From Eutrigla gurnardus (lineage: Eukaryota; Chordata; Actinopteri; Perciformes; Triglidae), in NCBI GenBank assembly GCA_963514095.1, contig OY741264.1, positions 10,401,554 through 10,465,553 of the forward strand: a stretch of 64,000 bases of DNA, in the 5' to 3' direction. Under the pieces are notes generated by a model. That model was not told where the DNA came from and did no database searches. It was given only the letters and a program-made list of their open reading frames with translations. Positions 37,220 through 51,099 of the stretch are shown in pieces (the first letter of the stretch is position 1; every line of letters starts with the position of its first letter). Position numbers and translations under genes: made by a program.

Positions 37220-40200
37220 AGAATCACTGCCTGTCAAATCAAATTGTGTTTAAATTTATGATCCTCAAGATTTGCCTGAAATCAAAGCCCATTGTTTATA
37301 CCATATGGTCAGTATTGTTTTCAATAATAACCACTCAGTGCAGTAATTACCTCTATATATAAAAGTTTTTATTGTCACTGCTGGAGTCTGCCATCCCTGT
37401 GCTGTGTTCAGATTGCCACCGGACGCATGTAATCAGTATCAGTCTCACCGTTTCCTCATACAGCGTTATATTACTGATGATACAAACTGCATATTTCCTT
37501 CTGCTGCCGTTTCTGTTGCTGCCCTCAGACATGTGGGTATTAGACCACCTTTACCACCGGTTACCACAGGAGACGCTACATCAACTGGGACTGAAATCTT
37601 AAGGATTATAACTTTAATCAAATTTCCACAGAGAAAACCTGGGGCTAGATAGTATTATCCAGCACAGACATGCTGGTTTCTGGGCTGATAATGAAGCTTG
37701 TCATGTATCTGCTGTGTGCATGGAGGGCAGACACTGAGTGAGTGGGGCTTCAACAAGGGCCCCATTTTTATCCCAAAGGTCCCATGATGGGTTTATCCAG
37801 TCATGAACACTGCAAATGGATACAACATCTAAGTAGAGATCTAAAAACGTTTCCCCTCTAAGTGACAGTTTTAAAAACAATTGGAAATGTGTATATGTAC
37901 ATCACAAAACAACTCTGCGATGTACACAACTGTATTGTGGCTGACCCTTAACAGACAACCTCACACATAAAACAGCACTTTTACATATTCTAAGTTGCAA
38001 CAAAACCACAGTATAGACTATAATGGATTAATTATCCAATAGTATGCTAACAGAAACTACAAAACCTAAATCTGCTTCTGCCTCACAGTCACAATCATGT
38101 CTGCCTGCCAATTTCCCACCAAGCCCTAGTGACAAGCCTGTGGATGGCGAGCGTGATAATGGATGGTTCTAATGGTCAAGCCTGGACCGCACATTAGGAA
38201 TCCGGTCGATTCACAGTATTGCACACTGGAAGTGCTGCCAGCAATCAATGCTAGGCTAATGTGCGAAAAGGAGTAAGTTGAATGTCAGTGTTGCTAATCA
38301 ATAACTATTCATTTTCAGCAACCGCATTTGCACAAACAGGACACTTAATATTGTGCAATTGGATAATTACCACACCCAATTAAGGATGTGTGACACTAAG
38401 CGATGGATGGTGGACTGAAAACATCTGCCACAAGGTGCTAATGGAGACGCGCGCCAGAGTCGATCGACAGTCGGGAGATGGATCTTGATGTGTGCAAACT
38501 GCGGGATGCCAACTAAACCTGCAGGAGTCAGATAATCCTCTCTCTACCTCCACGGCACCTCAGATAATGGATGTCCATCAGATTACGCTCCAACGGGAAT
38601 ATGCCGCTCCGAAGGGAAAACAGCCACTTTACACTCTCTACTGTTTCACCAATGACTATTTAAGATAAATAATGAATCTGCAGCAAATCTGTCATATTTT
38701 TTTATCTTCACTGATATAGAATTATTCACATTTCAGCACTACTTCAGCCTCTTTGTGGCAACAGACTCTGAGATGACTCTCAAACACATTTCCGGACAAA
38801 AGCGACAGAAGGTCAGTGCAGATTATCTTGTCATGGGATGGAGCGACATCTCAATCTCATTTCCCTCCAATCCAGCTGAATCCAGTCCCTGCTGATAATG
38901 TCAACATATTTATTTTTCATGACTCAACACGCAAAGTACAGTACTATTTGCAAGCGTGGTATTCATACCTCATGAATATCATACCTGTATGTAGACCTAA
39001 CTTTCTTACATGCAGTCTTTGCACATATCTTTCCAATTATCCTCACCTGTCATCTTTAAAGTTTCTTCTCAATTAAATGCACAAAATACACAGTGGAGTC
39101 ATCTCAACATATTATCAGTGCTGTTGTGCCTTACTCTGTCTCTTTGACTCCACTGTGTACCTGCATGTTAAACAACAGGAAAGTCTGCTCCCACAGAAAT
39201 GTAACTGAGCCTGAAGAGGCCCATTACAATTATGATAAAGGGTCATCATCATTACAGTGTCATTTTAGTGATTTCATCATGTCGGTAACCTAACTCCTAC
39301 TCTCATGTGAAATGTAATATTTGGATTAGATGCTTGATGTGATGAAGATTTATGCAACTGTGAGACAGGAAGCACTTTGATGCACCATCACTGAAGAATG
39401 TTACCAAAGAAACACATGTTTTAACAGCCTTCATCCAGCAGTCTTTATTGGTGGCACAAGAACAGTTTAATGAAATATAAGCGTTAGCCCGGAATATAAA
39501 TTCACTTGATTAATTCATGCTGTGACCATTTTATCACAGGAGACACTTTGACAGCTGAAGCTCAGGTCTAACAAATGAAATGAATGATGGCTCTGTTGCA
39601 TTGATCGGTCCCAGAAAGCCATGTCAGTGAGCACAACTCAGGGAAAACTGGAACTGGCAAAAAATAAATGGTATGCAGCCATTGCTAATGTTATTAGTAA
39701 CACCATTTCTGCTATCACATTTCAAAACACCTGCTGTGAAAACAGTCTAAGTTCATGTTTTGGAATGCAGGAAGTTCATAAAGCAGCCAATTAGTATTTC
39801 TATGCCAAATTTAAAAAATAATTTACCAGGGAAATCTTCTCACAGCTGAAATAATGGACTTTAAATGTGAGTAGCGAGCGAACTAGTTGCTTTTTTAAAT
39901 GATATATTGCCAATAATGGAGAATGCAAATCAACAGATTGTAAAAGGGGCCGTAAATTTAAAGGCCACAACCTGGTGAAGGATTACCTCGGTATGATTCT
40001 TTCTTTAAGGATTTGAAATCAAGGACCAACTAAAACATGGTATGGCAGAAGGAACCGCCCCAAGAATACAATTAAAATAAATTCACCAACAGATGATATC
40101 TAAAATTTAAGAGGAGACCTTGTGTGAGTCTTGTTAGCCCAGAGGGAATCAATCTAATAAATCTCCATGGGGCTAAAAGTGGGCCAAATTAAATCTCAAT

Positions 40201-40475
40201 GTTGGGGAACTAGCAGGAGAAGATTAGGTTGCTAATAGATAATTATTAATATCAATTGAATTATTTATATTAATAGGATTATTAATGTGTTAAATGTGAT
40301 CTCTGAAGAAAGGTTGCTGTCTTCAGGTTCCTGTGAAGGAAAGTTGCTGTCCTTGTTGTTGTGGATGGAGGAATTTCTAGTAAGATGTGTCTCAACTAGG
40401 AATTCTTGTCTTTGTTGCAGAAGCAGGCTCCAACAGCCAGCTTGATCGCTGTTTTGAAGGCACTGCTTGGGGACT

Positions 40476-40640
40476 TCAGACCTGTGGTCCGAATCCCAGG
40501 AGAAAGAGGGAGGTGGGGGAGACTGCTTGTCCGAGCAGAATCTCAGGAGAAAGATGAGACCTCTGTTCAGGTTGAGGTCCTAGTAGAAAGAGAGACGAGA
40601 CCTGTGGTCTGGTCGACATCTCGGTAGAAAGAGAGAGATT
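40476..40640. repeat. Degenerate minisatellite, GC-richer
   Basis: Units built on GACCTGTGGTC, GAATCTCAGGAGAAAGA and CTCGGTAGAAAGAGAGA recur three to four times with drift. Both strands stay open across it (40406-40627 + and 40476-40712 -) because of the repeat and the higher GC content. No protein family is recognised on either strand. Confidence 0.6.
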
Positions 40641-42922
40641 CCAACCTGCTCTGCTTGGTAGAAAGCCAACTTCCACTTCAGTTGGCCAAACAGAATGGAA
40701 TCTGGAGTTCACAGGTACGTGTCACTTTCAGTGACACAGGCCTGCAGGCAGATGGGGGAGTGGGAAAGACACCCTGTGGAGGTGCGTGGCTGTGTTTCCA
40801 CACAGAGGACGCTCCAATCTGAATGTTCAGAAACAATTCAATCTGCATCCATGAATTGTTTCATAAACACAAACCCTGAGGTACACCAAGCTAAACTCCA
40901 GAGCTACAATATTCACTCAAGTGGAGCAAAACATCTTGTGGCCCGGCTTAGCTTACCCACCTGCATAGTGCTGAAAATATCATATTATTCATAGTGCATA
41001 GAGCACGTTGCCTGATATCAGGCTTCTGAGAAATAGATAAAACACACTAGAACACGGAAAAAAAAGAAAAAAGTGTACAGAGTGGCACAAAACGTTGACT
41101 TCCTATTATTTATATAAACGAAAAATCTTTCTCATTGAATTTGGACGTTACTTTCTGAAACATTACTCACAGGATCCACAGAAATGTGTTCATGCATTTA
41201 CTGGTATGTGAAATGCAATGAAACCTCTGCAGCAGTGTGTTGTGTTTTAGGAGGCTACAAATCCAGGAGATACATAATAAAGCCAATGTCAAGCCTGCTT
41301 CTTACGGAATAATTCAAAAAGCAATTGGAGAGATAATGGACACTTTCAACATGAGTCTTAATGGAGAATTTAATTGCTAAGAACCCGCCCACAACATTAT
41401 CTATGGCTTTATTTCACTTTCACTTTGCAAGAAAGTGTTTCTGAATAGCAATGAAATCAATTTCAGACAAAATGCTGAGGTCGGTGAGGCATTACTTTGA
41501 TTACTCTAGAGGCATTTTGGGCTTGAGTGATGAGGAAAAAAATATTTATACAGTTCCACAGCATTGCGTTTGCCAAAGGACGCATATTTCAACAATAAAC
41601 ATGCAGCTCTGACAGCCGAATATTCTGATGGTATATTTCTTTTTTCTAACTCCTGCAGTAAATGTGTTCAAGTCAGAACATTAGCCTCTCGTGGTTGATG
41701 GAACAATTACTAGTGAGTAAATATTCATCATTCTTTGGCAGAAACAAAACCGAGACCAATTAAACGGCTTGCAAAGAAACGGACCTTATTAAAAGGTTTT
41801 CACTGCACATAAAAGCACCCAGAGCATTTGTTTTATTGCTGTGCCTTCTCCTTGCATGGCTTTGGCAGAGGTGCACACATGTTGGCTCATATTGCATGCT
41901 GTAATTCAGGTCTTTAGGACAATACGGATATGCCATTCCCATTATGTGTTATGTCTCTTTGATTGCTATAAGCACAGCATCAATCCCTCAGAGGTAATTG
42001 AAAAGGAATAAAGAAAACCTTTTGCAGAAACCACAGAAGAAGAAAAATAAACCTCCTGTGTAGCCGACTGCTCCCGTTTTGGTATGTGTGCCTTTTACCA
42101 AACGATCATTCACTGGAGGCAATCAGATGAAAATATGAAATTTTGGCCTGAGATGGAAAATATTTTTTGCTGCTCCAAGAAGAAGCAAAAAGCCACTTAA
42201 ACGGTTTGCTTTAATAAGGCTCTCACTCTCCTCCTCCGCTGGGCTGCTCAGCTGCAGGGTCTACCGGCTCCTCAGTGTGTTGTCTGTGTGGCTCCAGCTG
42301 ACAATATGGTATACGGTGATCACACTGACATCTTTTGCAAATCATAACGAGTCACTTTTCATACAGCAAGCGCCCAATCCATCAGGAAGCTTCTTCCCTT
42401 CAGAGTAGTTTGTGCCGCCAGCTACTATACCACCCTCTGCTGTGTGTTTTAGCAGAAGAGAGTGCAAATTCCACCGGTTGAAGTGGTGCTGTGAGAGTTT
42501 TTATGTATGCCAAATGGAAAAAGCAGCTTCCACAGATGGATTTATTTCTGCAGCTTTGGAAAAAAAAACTAACAATGTGAAAAACAACAGACTCTAGCAG
42601 GCAAAGGTTGACTGAACGTGTGAGAGGAGGAGAGTTTTTCAAATTGCAAAGTTTTTTTTTACATCAACAAAATAAAAAGAAAACTTCTACTGTGGTATAA
42701 CACATGATTTGTTCTGTGTTGTGTTAAATCGTACAAGGTGTTTCGTGTGAGCATGACTCGTGTTTTAGAAATACCTACAAGACCCCGTTGATGTAATCTG
42801 GGTGAAATAAACAATACGTGAGGTTAATTACATTTGGCAGACACTGTATTTACATTAACCTGGTGATCTATGTTGGGTTAAATAACACTATTGTTTTGAT
42901 TGGCCTTCCTGCACAGTTAAGA

Positions 42923-43325
42923 CTACAACGGCATATTAGGGCCATGTAGGAAAAAACAGAGCTGAGAGAGGGCGACAATATTCAGAGTAAAAAAGTTGCA
43001 AATGTGCTACTTTATTACGATGCTAACATCTGGCATTTATGTTAGTTAAAAATGTCATGAATGTCGCATTTATTTTCATTAAGGTCCTTACGGTGATGGC
43101 TGTTGATGGTTATTGTTGGTTAATTTTATATGGGCCAAATTGTCATCTTATGGGTGTTTATTGATCGGGTAGTTGGGGTAAATGCTAGTAGCTTTCACTT
43201 GTTGTAGCTAGCAAATTTGCTAGTTTAAAACTAGCAAATTTGCAACCTTTTCCCAGAATATTGCCCACCTCTCTCTCTCTCTCTCTCTGTCTTTTTCCTA
43301 CAGTGACCCTAATACGCCATCGTAG
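42923..43325. mobile_element. Foldback MITE, copy 2 (about 400 bp)
   Basis: Starts CTACAACGGCATATTAGGGC and ends TGACCCTAATACGCCATCG, the same outer arms as the element at 33495. Its interior (CCTTACGGTGATGGCTGTTG, ATGGGCCAAATTGTCAT) matches the right half of copy 1 in reverse orientation. The right arm contains a (CT)n run at 43267-43288. Confidence 0.8.
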
Positions 43326-43428
43326 AAGACAGCTAGGCTTTCACTTGTTGTCAGAGCAATGGCAAACAGCCGGTATTAGCGGATCCTAGCATCTTGTTTA
43401 TATCGGCTAAATGTACACGTGAATATAT

Positions 43429-43577
43429 GCCAAAAGAAAACAGAGGCAAGAGAGGGGCAAATTTGTGACTTTAAAACTAGCAAATTTGCTACTATTTGCT
43501 CGGAATATTGCCCACCTCTCTCTCTCTTTTTTTTCCTACAGTGGCCCTAATACGCCGTCGTAGAAGACAGCTAGGCT
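43429..43577. mobile_element. Foldback MITE, truncated copy 3 beside copy 2
   Basis: Begins inside the left arm (AACAGAGGCAAGAGAGG) and runs to GTGGCCCTAATACGCCGTCG. It shares TAGAAGACAGCTAGGCT (43561-43577) with the sequence just after copy 2 (43323-43339). The right ends of copies 2 and 3 plus this flank are therefore directly repeated about 240 bp apart. Confidence 0.75.
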
Positions 43578-45589
43578 CACACCATGCCAATCAATTAAGC
43601 ATTAGACAATTTCCAATGAAGCCTATTAAAACAAGACTGCACCCTCACAAGTGTTGACAAGAAAGAGAAAGGCAGGACAAACACGAAGACACAGATGGCT
43701 GTAAGATGTGGACAATGCAGCCTGTCTGTTCTGGAGTGAAATCCAGCTCTATTTATATCACGCTGGCCTCAGTCAAGACTGCAGTAGCCACGACATGTAA
43801 AGCACTGATATCAACACAAAGCTCACTGAGGTTTCGAAACAGATCTTTTGACAGCAGCCTTGTTGGAAATCAGACTGCGGAACTGCTGGAAGTGCAAGAT
43901 GGCTGACTGAAATTGCCAGAAAAACCCATCTAATTGTGCGAAAGCCAGATTGCTTGACACTCAAACTGAACATCAAGTGTCAACAAATTCTGCAGAAATG
44001 TGCTGAATAAATTCATTGTTACATAATAGGTGAGGATCTCATCGCTCCTGTTAAGCCATACATTTGGACACTTCTGTAAAATAAACAAAGTGTTCTGTGA
44101 TTTTTCTCACTCTGGCTATCATTCTGTTTTTATAATGGATGGCTGTCATAAATCATCAATACGTTGAACGTAAAATGACTATTGAGGTGTGCAATTCTGC
44201 AAAATCTAATCTAAAACAAAAAGAAATGGAAAGAGATTGATTATTTTTTATTATTTAGCTTCCAGTCAAAACCTAATACTTGAATCAATGCAAAGTTTAA
44301 CATCTCACATTTAAATGTATAATTGCAAATAGTAAATCAAGTCTAATATGTGTTCAATTGAGTTGCGTTTCAACTTAATCTGAGCTGACTCTTCAAATCA
44401 GCTTTGAATCATTATACTTTTGTTATAAATATTCACTTGTAAAGTAACATTTCCTAACGTTGCTGAGAGAGAAGATTGCTGCCGTGTTCCTACTTATACT
44501 CTTTGTTGGTGAACTGCATGCGTACGTGTTGCCTGTTAAGAGATTGCGATTTGTGTGACTGTTTGAGAGATGCTCGCAGTGTTGTGACATTCAATCACTC
44601 GACGTGAAAACTGATTCATTGCGGGTCTTGAGGAGGCAAATAAAAAATGCGGCTCCCAGAGGGGGATCACAGATCACTGACACATATCAGCTCTCTGATA
44701 TCTGACTGATATGATCGTGCGGTTGCAATACTGTTGACACTGGTACATTTTCTGTTCCAGATGGTTATCACTGTCAAACACTCATTCTGGTTTTCAACCA
44801 CTGCAGCTAAAGAAGATGCATTGTGTTGATTCAGATAATATGATTTGTCTCGTTTCTAAGGTATTTAAGTTTCAATTAAGTTTTGGAGAAAACTGTTTTT
44901 GACCAAATAGTGAGTAACCCTCGACCAAAAGATCAACATTCACCTCATATTATTATTATTATAACTTGTCTTTACAATTCAAATTGTGTGGTTGAAAGCC
45001 AACATATTGTATAAGAGCAGGGGATCAGGGTCAAGAGGTCAGGACTGTTTTGATCAAACAGACGAATAGGAAGGACGCAATGGTGACAATTATAGTAGGC
45101 AGCTCTCTCCCGAGATGTTTTTTCCACAACAATTTGTAGAGTCGAAAGCAAATTAACAGTGAAGAGCAATATGTAGTCAGTCACAATTTTTTGGGGGGGG
45201 GAAACCATTTGTCTGGGTGTGAGGTCACCGGGAATTGGAGAGTGTTATTCAGGCTAACAGGAAAAACCACAAATACATGAATAAAAGTGGAGCGAGGGGG
45301 AGGAGGATGTTTGAGTGCCATATCTTGAACCTTGAAAATGTGTGGGTTGCACCACCAAAAGGACCCGACAATGTTCCACTGATGTCAGCTAATGAGAAGG
45401 AAATGAGATACAGAGGGCATTTTGGTCACCAAACCTACATGATTGAATAGTGCAAATTGTTCAAAACGCTTTATCTCTCTTGCAAAACGTGAATGAGAAT
45501 TTTTTGTGAACAGTATCCTGGATCTCGCCTGTGTCAAAGAACCAAAGATGGGGGTGTAATTCTGTCTGCAGTGTTACTTGGCTCATGTT

Positions 45590-45835
45590 AGGCGCCTTAA
45601 TGCCAACTGAGAATCATTAAGATGCTACACCATTCTCAGCTGCTGACCAGGAGCTCCCTTCATGGTCACAGTGTACGCTTCTGCAAAAGGATACTTCCAG
45701 CAGGATAATGGGCCACGTTACAAAGCACTCTTTCTCTCAAAGCTTCCAAGAAAATGGCAGCGGACCTGCATGCACAGTCGCCAGAGTTCACCGCAACAAA
45801 GCCCCTTTGAGACGAGCTGCAAGGAGAGCTGCAGT
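45590..45835 (+). pseudogene. Degenerate Tc1-like transposase relic
   Basis: The frame from 45662 reads MVTVYASAKGYFQQDNGPR, matching the fish Tc1-like core around the second catalytic Asp (TVYPSSDGYFQQDNAP as I recall it). Upstream DNA reads GCTGACCAGGAGCTCCCTTC with one base missing relative to that family. AATGCCAACTGAGAATCATT before it fits the same consensus. Downstream CAGTCGCCAGAGTTCACCGC and a CCCCTTTGAGA stretch correspond to the PQSPDLNPIE region but are out of frame. Several indels make it nonfunctional. I could not find its terminal inverted repeats. Confidence 0.65.
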
Positions 45836-47107
45836 CTACATCAAAACACATTCGTTCAAAATGAAATCATTTGGCCTATTTTGGTATATTCGTTTTATTG
45901 AAGGCTGAATCTGTTGCAACCTGCTCGTCCTCAGCATACTGCCAGGCTGTTAAAAGGAAAAAAAGCTAACCAATATGTTTTAATGGCCTCTTTACTCAAA
46001 GAAGAGAACTGAGTACAATTGAGAGTTTTACAAAGCATCCTGAACGCCACAGAAAGCCATTTCTTATTCCAGTGCACCGGTGCAGACCTGAAACCTGGCA
46101 ATCAAGAGCAATTCATTCAAGTTGAAGGATTCAGGATTGCATGTATTTGAACCCAGACAGGGGTCCATTGAAAAAACATTTTTAGAATAATAATGCAACT
46201 GCCACCGCGCAATAAATCACACGCACACACTTTAACCTCAAAGTGTAACATTATCAAACCTGTCCTCTTCATCTGTGACCGTGACAAACACTGAGCTGCT
46301 GCAGCAATGTTCCCTGCCTGGATATCAGCCTTTTCCATTATTTCTCATCCATTATCACTGAAGGTCAACACAGAACATCAGCCTGAGTAGATTCAGACAA
46401 CTTGTTCCTGTTGGGCGACTCGGATTTTCACTGGTTCACCTGACGTGTTCCTGTCGGCATGTGCGTATGTGAGAGAGTGCGTGTGTGTCACTGCATGCTT
46501 TTAACTGCGTGTTGTGGGTGAGCGTACTATCGAGGAAGAGGGTGAGATGAAGGCTTTTGCAGCAGACGTACAGTGGATGGGTTTTTCTGCCTGGCAGGGC
46601 AGGCGGACAGACAGAAGGGATGATGGGAGAGCAGCATCTGAGGGCCGCTGATGCACATCTAAGGATGACCTTGCAGTTCGCAGAATGAAGGCTGAGTGAA
46701 ATTTTTCAGAGGACATGAAGATGAAGAAGAAAAAAACCTGCCTGTCACATGTGTCACCGTGCTGACAAGTGGTGCGGGTCATGCAAAGTCTACTTTCATT
46801 TCACCACAAGCTGTTTAGAACTCTCAAAGAAAACATGGCCATGTTGCAACCTTTTTCTAAAACACCACAATTGTTTTTTTCTTTTAGAGCGATGTTAATC
46901 CTGTGGCTCTATGGTTGACAAAATCAATTGGTAGGTCCAACACTTTGGTTCGAAGGTCACAAGTTGGCCTCCGAAGACTCTGCACAACCAGAGGAAGAAG
47001 CCAGTCTTCCTGGTTTGTATTACTTAAACTTGGTGGAAACAATTAGGGTTTAAGAAAAAAACAACCAGAAAGTACTTTGGGTTTGTAAACACTGTCATAG
47101 TAGAAAC

Positions 47108-47580
47108 TAGGCCTGTTCGATTAATCGATTTTAAATCGTAATCGCGATTATGTAGTTAGGACGATGTTAAAAACGTGAAAATCGTAAAATCGATTTTTCA
47201 AAAAGTTAAAGTTCTGCACTTTATTCATTCATTTTTGTTTAAAGGACACACCTTAAGATACATGTGGAAGTGAGGTTTATCTTATTTTTTTTTTTACAAG
47301 AGGTCTACAAGAAGATAACATGGAGCAAAGCCAGACGGCAAAAGTTCATTAATTGTTCTTTATATTAATCCCTTGAGGGATTTTTTATTTAATAAGAGCA
47401 AGGTTTGCACTCAAATCCCAATGGGGAAATTATTTGCCAAATGTTCAATAAAAAACAGCATATTTGAAATAATTTATTTGCCTTTTGTCATTTCACAAAA
47501 TAATCGTAATCTTAATCGAAAATCCGATTTTGAGAGAAGAAAATCTGGATTTTATTTTTGGGCAAAATCGAACAGCCCTA
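47108..47580. mobile_element. hAT-type MITE with perfect 8-bp TSD (473 bp)
   Basis: The ends are TAGGCCTGTTCGATT and AATCGAACAGCCCTA, inverted repeats with one or two mismatches. GTAGAAAC flanks both sides (47100-47107 and 47581-47588), an exact 8-bp duplication typical of hAT insertion. Subterminal regions are built of ATCGATTTTAAATCG-type motifs. It has no transposase coding sequence; a 102-codon frame running through its right half is accidental. Confidence 0.9.
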
Positions 47581-50500
47581 GTAGAAACACATGCACAGAA
47601 CGGTTGTTGCCACAGCAGTTGTTGCCTTCCCTCCCGGCTCTCTCCTCTGGAGTCCTAGACGATCTCAAGTTCTCCCAATGAAACACTCAGCATCTGTGCT
47701 TATTGATAGAGCAGACTTTTGGTAGATGGGCTGTGTGTCTGACACCGAGCTGATTATTATAACAGTTCACACAATGATGTGTGCTTGCCCTTTTCACGGT
47801 TCATTAACACGATGAGATGTCCTTCCACATGCAAGCCGCAGCTCATTAAACCAGCCATTAAATCAAGCAAGGTATGAGGAAATGATTGAAAACCGCAAAC
47901 GTGCTGTTAAAGATAATGACAACTTACTGTGGTTAAAAGGATTTGCTTAAAAAAAAAAAAACACCTGGAAGGGAAATGATAAACATAAATGCAAGGATTC
48001 TATTACCTTACAATAAAAATGTCATTATGTTTACTGTGGCAAATCACAAAGCAATTGCCTTTCATTTTCATCTGAGCAAGGGGCACGGTTTGAGTTAGAG
48101 CGTGCAATAAGGTTCAAGGCACATACACTAGAAGTGGTGTATTTCATTTGAAATATGATCCTGTCTGAGCTGTGACCATATGTTAATACATGGCAGATAT
48201 TAATCTGTATGCTTCCATCTGCCCCAGCATTGTGGCGTAGGTGACAGGGTACATGAAAAAATCTTATTTTTTCAGTGTACTTGAACAAGGACATACAACA
48301 AATCTAAAAGTATTTGGAAAGTAGAAGGTAGTCTGGTGATACAGTATGTCTGTATGTATGTCATATCCCCATACCTCATCAATATCATTCATTGATAAAG
48401 CGTAAACCTAGACCCAGCCGGTCCAGGCCTTAGTTTATATGTTCATATGCATATGAATGCAGTCACCCCTTTTTTAGGTTTCTGTGACAAATCAAGTCTC
48501 AGATGTCTTAAATGTGAAACCATGTCGGAGTGCACAGCTTCACAACAGCATTGCTTGCATTACCTCCCTAATTTTAGTTCGATAAAAACAACTGTGATGA
48601 GTCACTGCCATGTATCATTTCCAATAGTTGAAAGCAGGCTGAGTTGGAGAAAGGTGCACGATTATCCATATGAGTTAGATAAGCCCACAGCAAACGGGGG
48701 AGGCATTTATGATGAATCACAAGAGACTGATTACATAAACTAATCCCGCAGTGAAGCTAAAACCTTGAACAATCTGTCAATGAGTGGGAAGCATTGGGGT
48801 TAATATGTTGTTTAAGGTAGTTTAGTGATCTAGGGCATGTCAAGGTAACCCAAATTCAACTGAGGACGCAACATTAACGTAGAGCACATAACATGCAACA
48901 CAGCAAACAAAACTAGGGCCTGAAGTTACCACGGAAACATGCTTTGAGGAACAGATTAAGCCTAAAATTGTAATTGGAGATGCCCTTATTTTTCTCATAA
49001 TGCTGCCAATTTGAGGGTATATTAGATGAACGTTGGTATTCTGTCTTTCCACATATAAGGGTCTGAAGCCTGTAGGACTGAAAACATACATTATGTGTTA
49101 AGATATTTCCTTTTTCTTTGTGAGTGTCTACCAGCACCACTGAGACTGTAGCTCTGATTGTTTCAGAGCTCTCTACCACTAGTTAAGCAGAAATAGTTAC
49201 AGAGCAGCCGGTGGAGTGTTGAGACATAGCGTATGTGTAACTCCTGAACTGATTCCCTCAGGTTTTTCAGCACAAGATAAATCCATTGGATTTAGAGGTT
49301 TTGTTTCTCCTGTTTGAGATTTCCAACGTCCAAACTGTTTGGCTGTGTTATAAAAATGAAATTGAGTTCTGAAACATGATTTCTAAACATGCAACGGTCT
49401 TCTAGGGTGTGATCATCCTCAGGCCAGTGAGGCCAGTGCAATCTGTTCTTCTTTGTTTCCTATTTTTTTCCCCTTGTAGTTCAGAAATGATAATAGACCA
49501 TTTTCAATTAGATCAACCATTTTGCATTGAGCCTAGAAAGGTGTTTCCATTAGAGGACAAGGACCTTGTGAGGAATTGTTTTGTAACTAAGCCTGTGTTT
49601 TAACCAGAGGACAACCAGTGACTTAATGTAGTTCCTGTAGGATAAAAAATAAATAAAGAGTTTGCAGGGCTAACCATAGCTGATTGGTCAAAAAAAGGCC
49701 ATGATACTATCATACTATCAGTAAAAGGATGATAGGTAGACATTGTTTATTAACGTTTAAAACAAAGGCTTTGCCGTCTGTTTCTCAAGTACTTTAAAAA
49801 TAAAAGGATGCTTCAGGTCACAGTGAAGGATAGCATCATCATTTCTAAAAAAAAAAAAAAAAGCTTTTTTATCAGCAAAAGTGAGAATGTAATTGAAATA
49901 CTCTTTTCAAAAATGCAGAAATTATTCAGTCTTGTTTTCAAATCATTTGCTCCATAAGCTTGGGACCCGCTTATGACAGACATGTATTTTTTATGGCAAT
50001 CTCTTGCAGCCACCTCATCTGTCTGCCGATGAAAGCAGCCATTTTACTAATGTACTCACAAAAGCTTTGTGTTTCATTCGGTGTCCTTGATGCACACCTC
50101 CATTGTCTCCAGCAGCAGCAGAGGGGTGATGGACTTTGAGTGGATTCCTCTTGCACAGTGCAAGGACTTTTTGTTTTTCTTCTTGATATCGACATCTTTA
50201 CTTTGAGCTGAATTTCTCACCAACAGTTTGGCACACTGTGTGTTGTTAATTATGTACATTGGATGTTGCTGCATTTCTTGGTTCCCACTGCTGTCCTCTC
50301 TCCGGTTTATGGCCTTTGGATAGTTCGACCCCTTCAATTCCAATTATTCTCCCTCCATTTGCTTCCACTCACACCTTTCCACTCCAAATGGCTTCCCAGC
50401 GTCATTGCTGAGGATCCTCTTGTCATTCATCTTGAGGACTTGCATGTCGACAGGATGACTGATGGTAGCCCCGCTCATGAACCTTTATCCACTCTTCACG

Positions 50501-51099
50501 TTGATATGTGAAAGGTTTAAAACCTATGCAGAATAGCGGAGGACACATTAAGCCGATACGGAGCGGCAAACATTGGGCACTTGTGTGATAAAGCGGCTTT
50601 TAGTGGTCGTCTCCACAAGTCCATTGAGTTTCTGATGAAGGCTCTTAGTGTGTTGGTGACCTTGTACACAGCAGAACGCTGCAGGGATCCATGAGTCTCA
50701 GGCATTATGGTTGTTCATCCAGTCTACAGCTGAGCCGTATGGTTGAATAAGAAGATCTTGGAAGGATTTCGTTTATGGTGCTGCTAAACTGCATTGCATC
50801 ACACAGAGAAGTGTTTCTCTTCTTGAGTCCACACTATTGTATTAATGGAGTAGATTAAATAATAGAAATACATTTCAAACAAAAAGTCAACCTTTCCAAA
50901 AGAGTTTCAACAAAAACGTAATAACGGTAGAATATATATTGCTGGGCTTAGACAGCATTCTTACAGCTGAGTGTAAATCTCAACATCTCAACTGTATCTA
51001 AAATCACATTTTTTTCACTGTCACAACGTACATCAGAAAAGACAAAAAGGATTTTGTTTTTTCCATTTGTTTAAAAACCACAACTATGGGTGTTAAATA

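Noticed and set aside
37404..37652. Open frame between GC-rich GGGCCCC motifs, considered as a transposon coding relic
   Set aside because: I could not match it to a transposase or find paired inverted ends.
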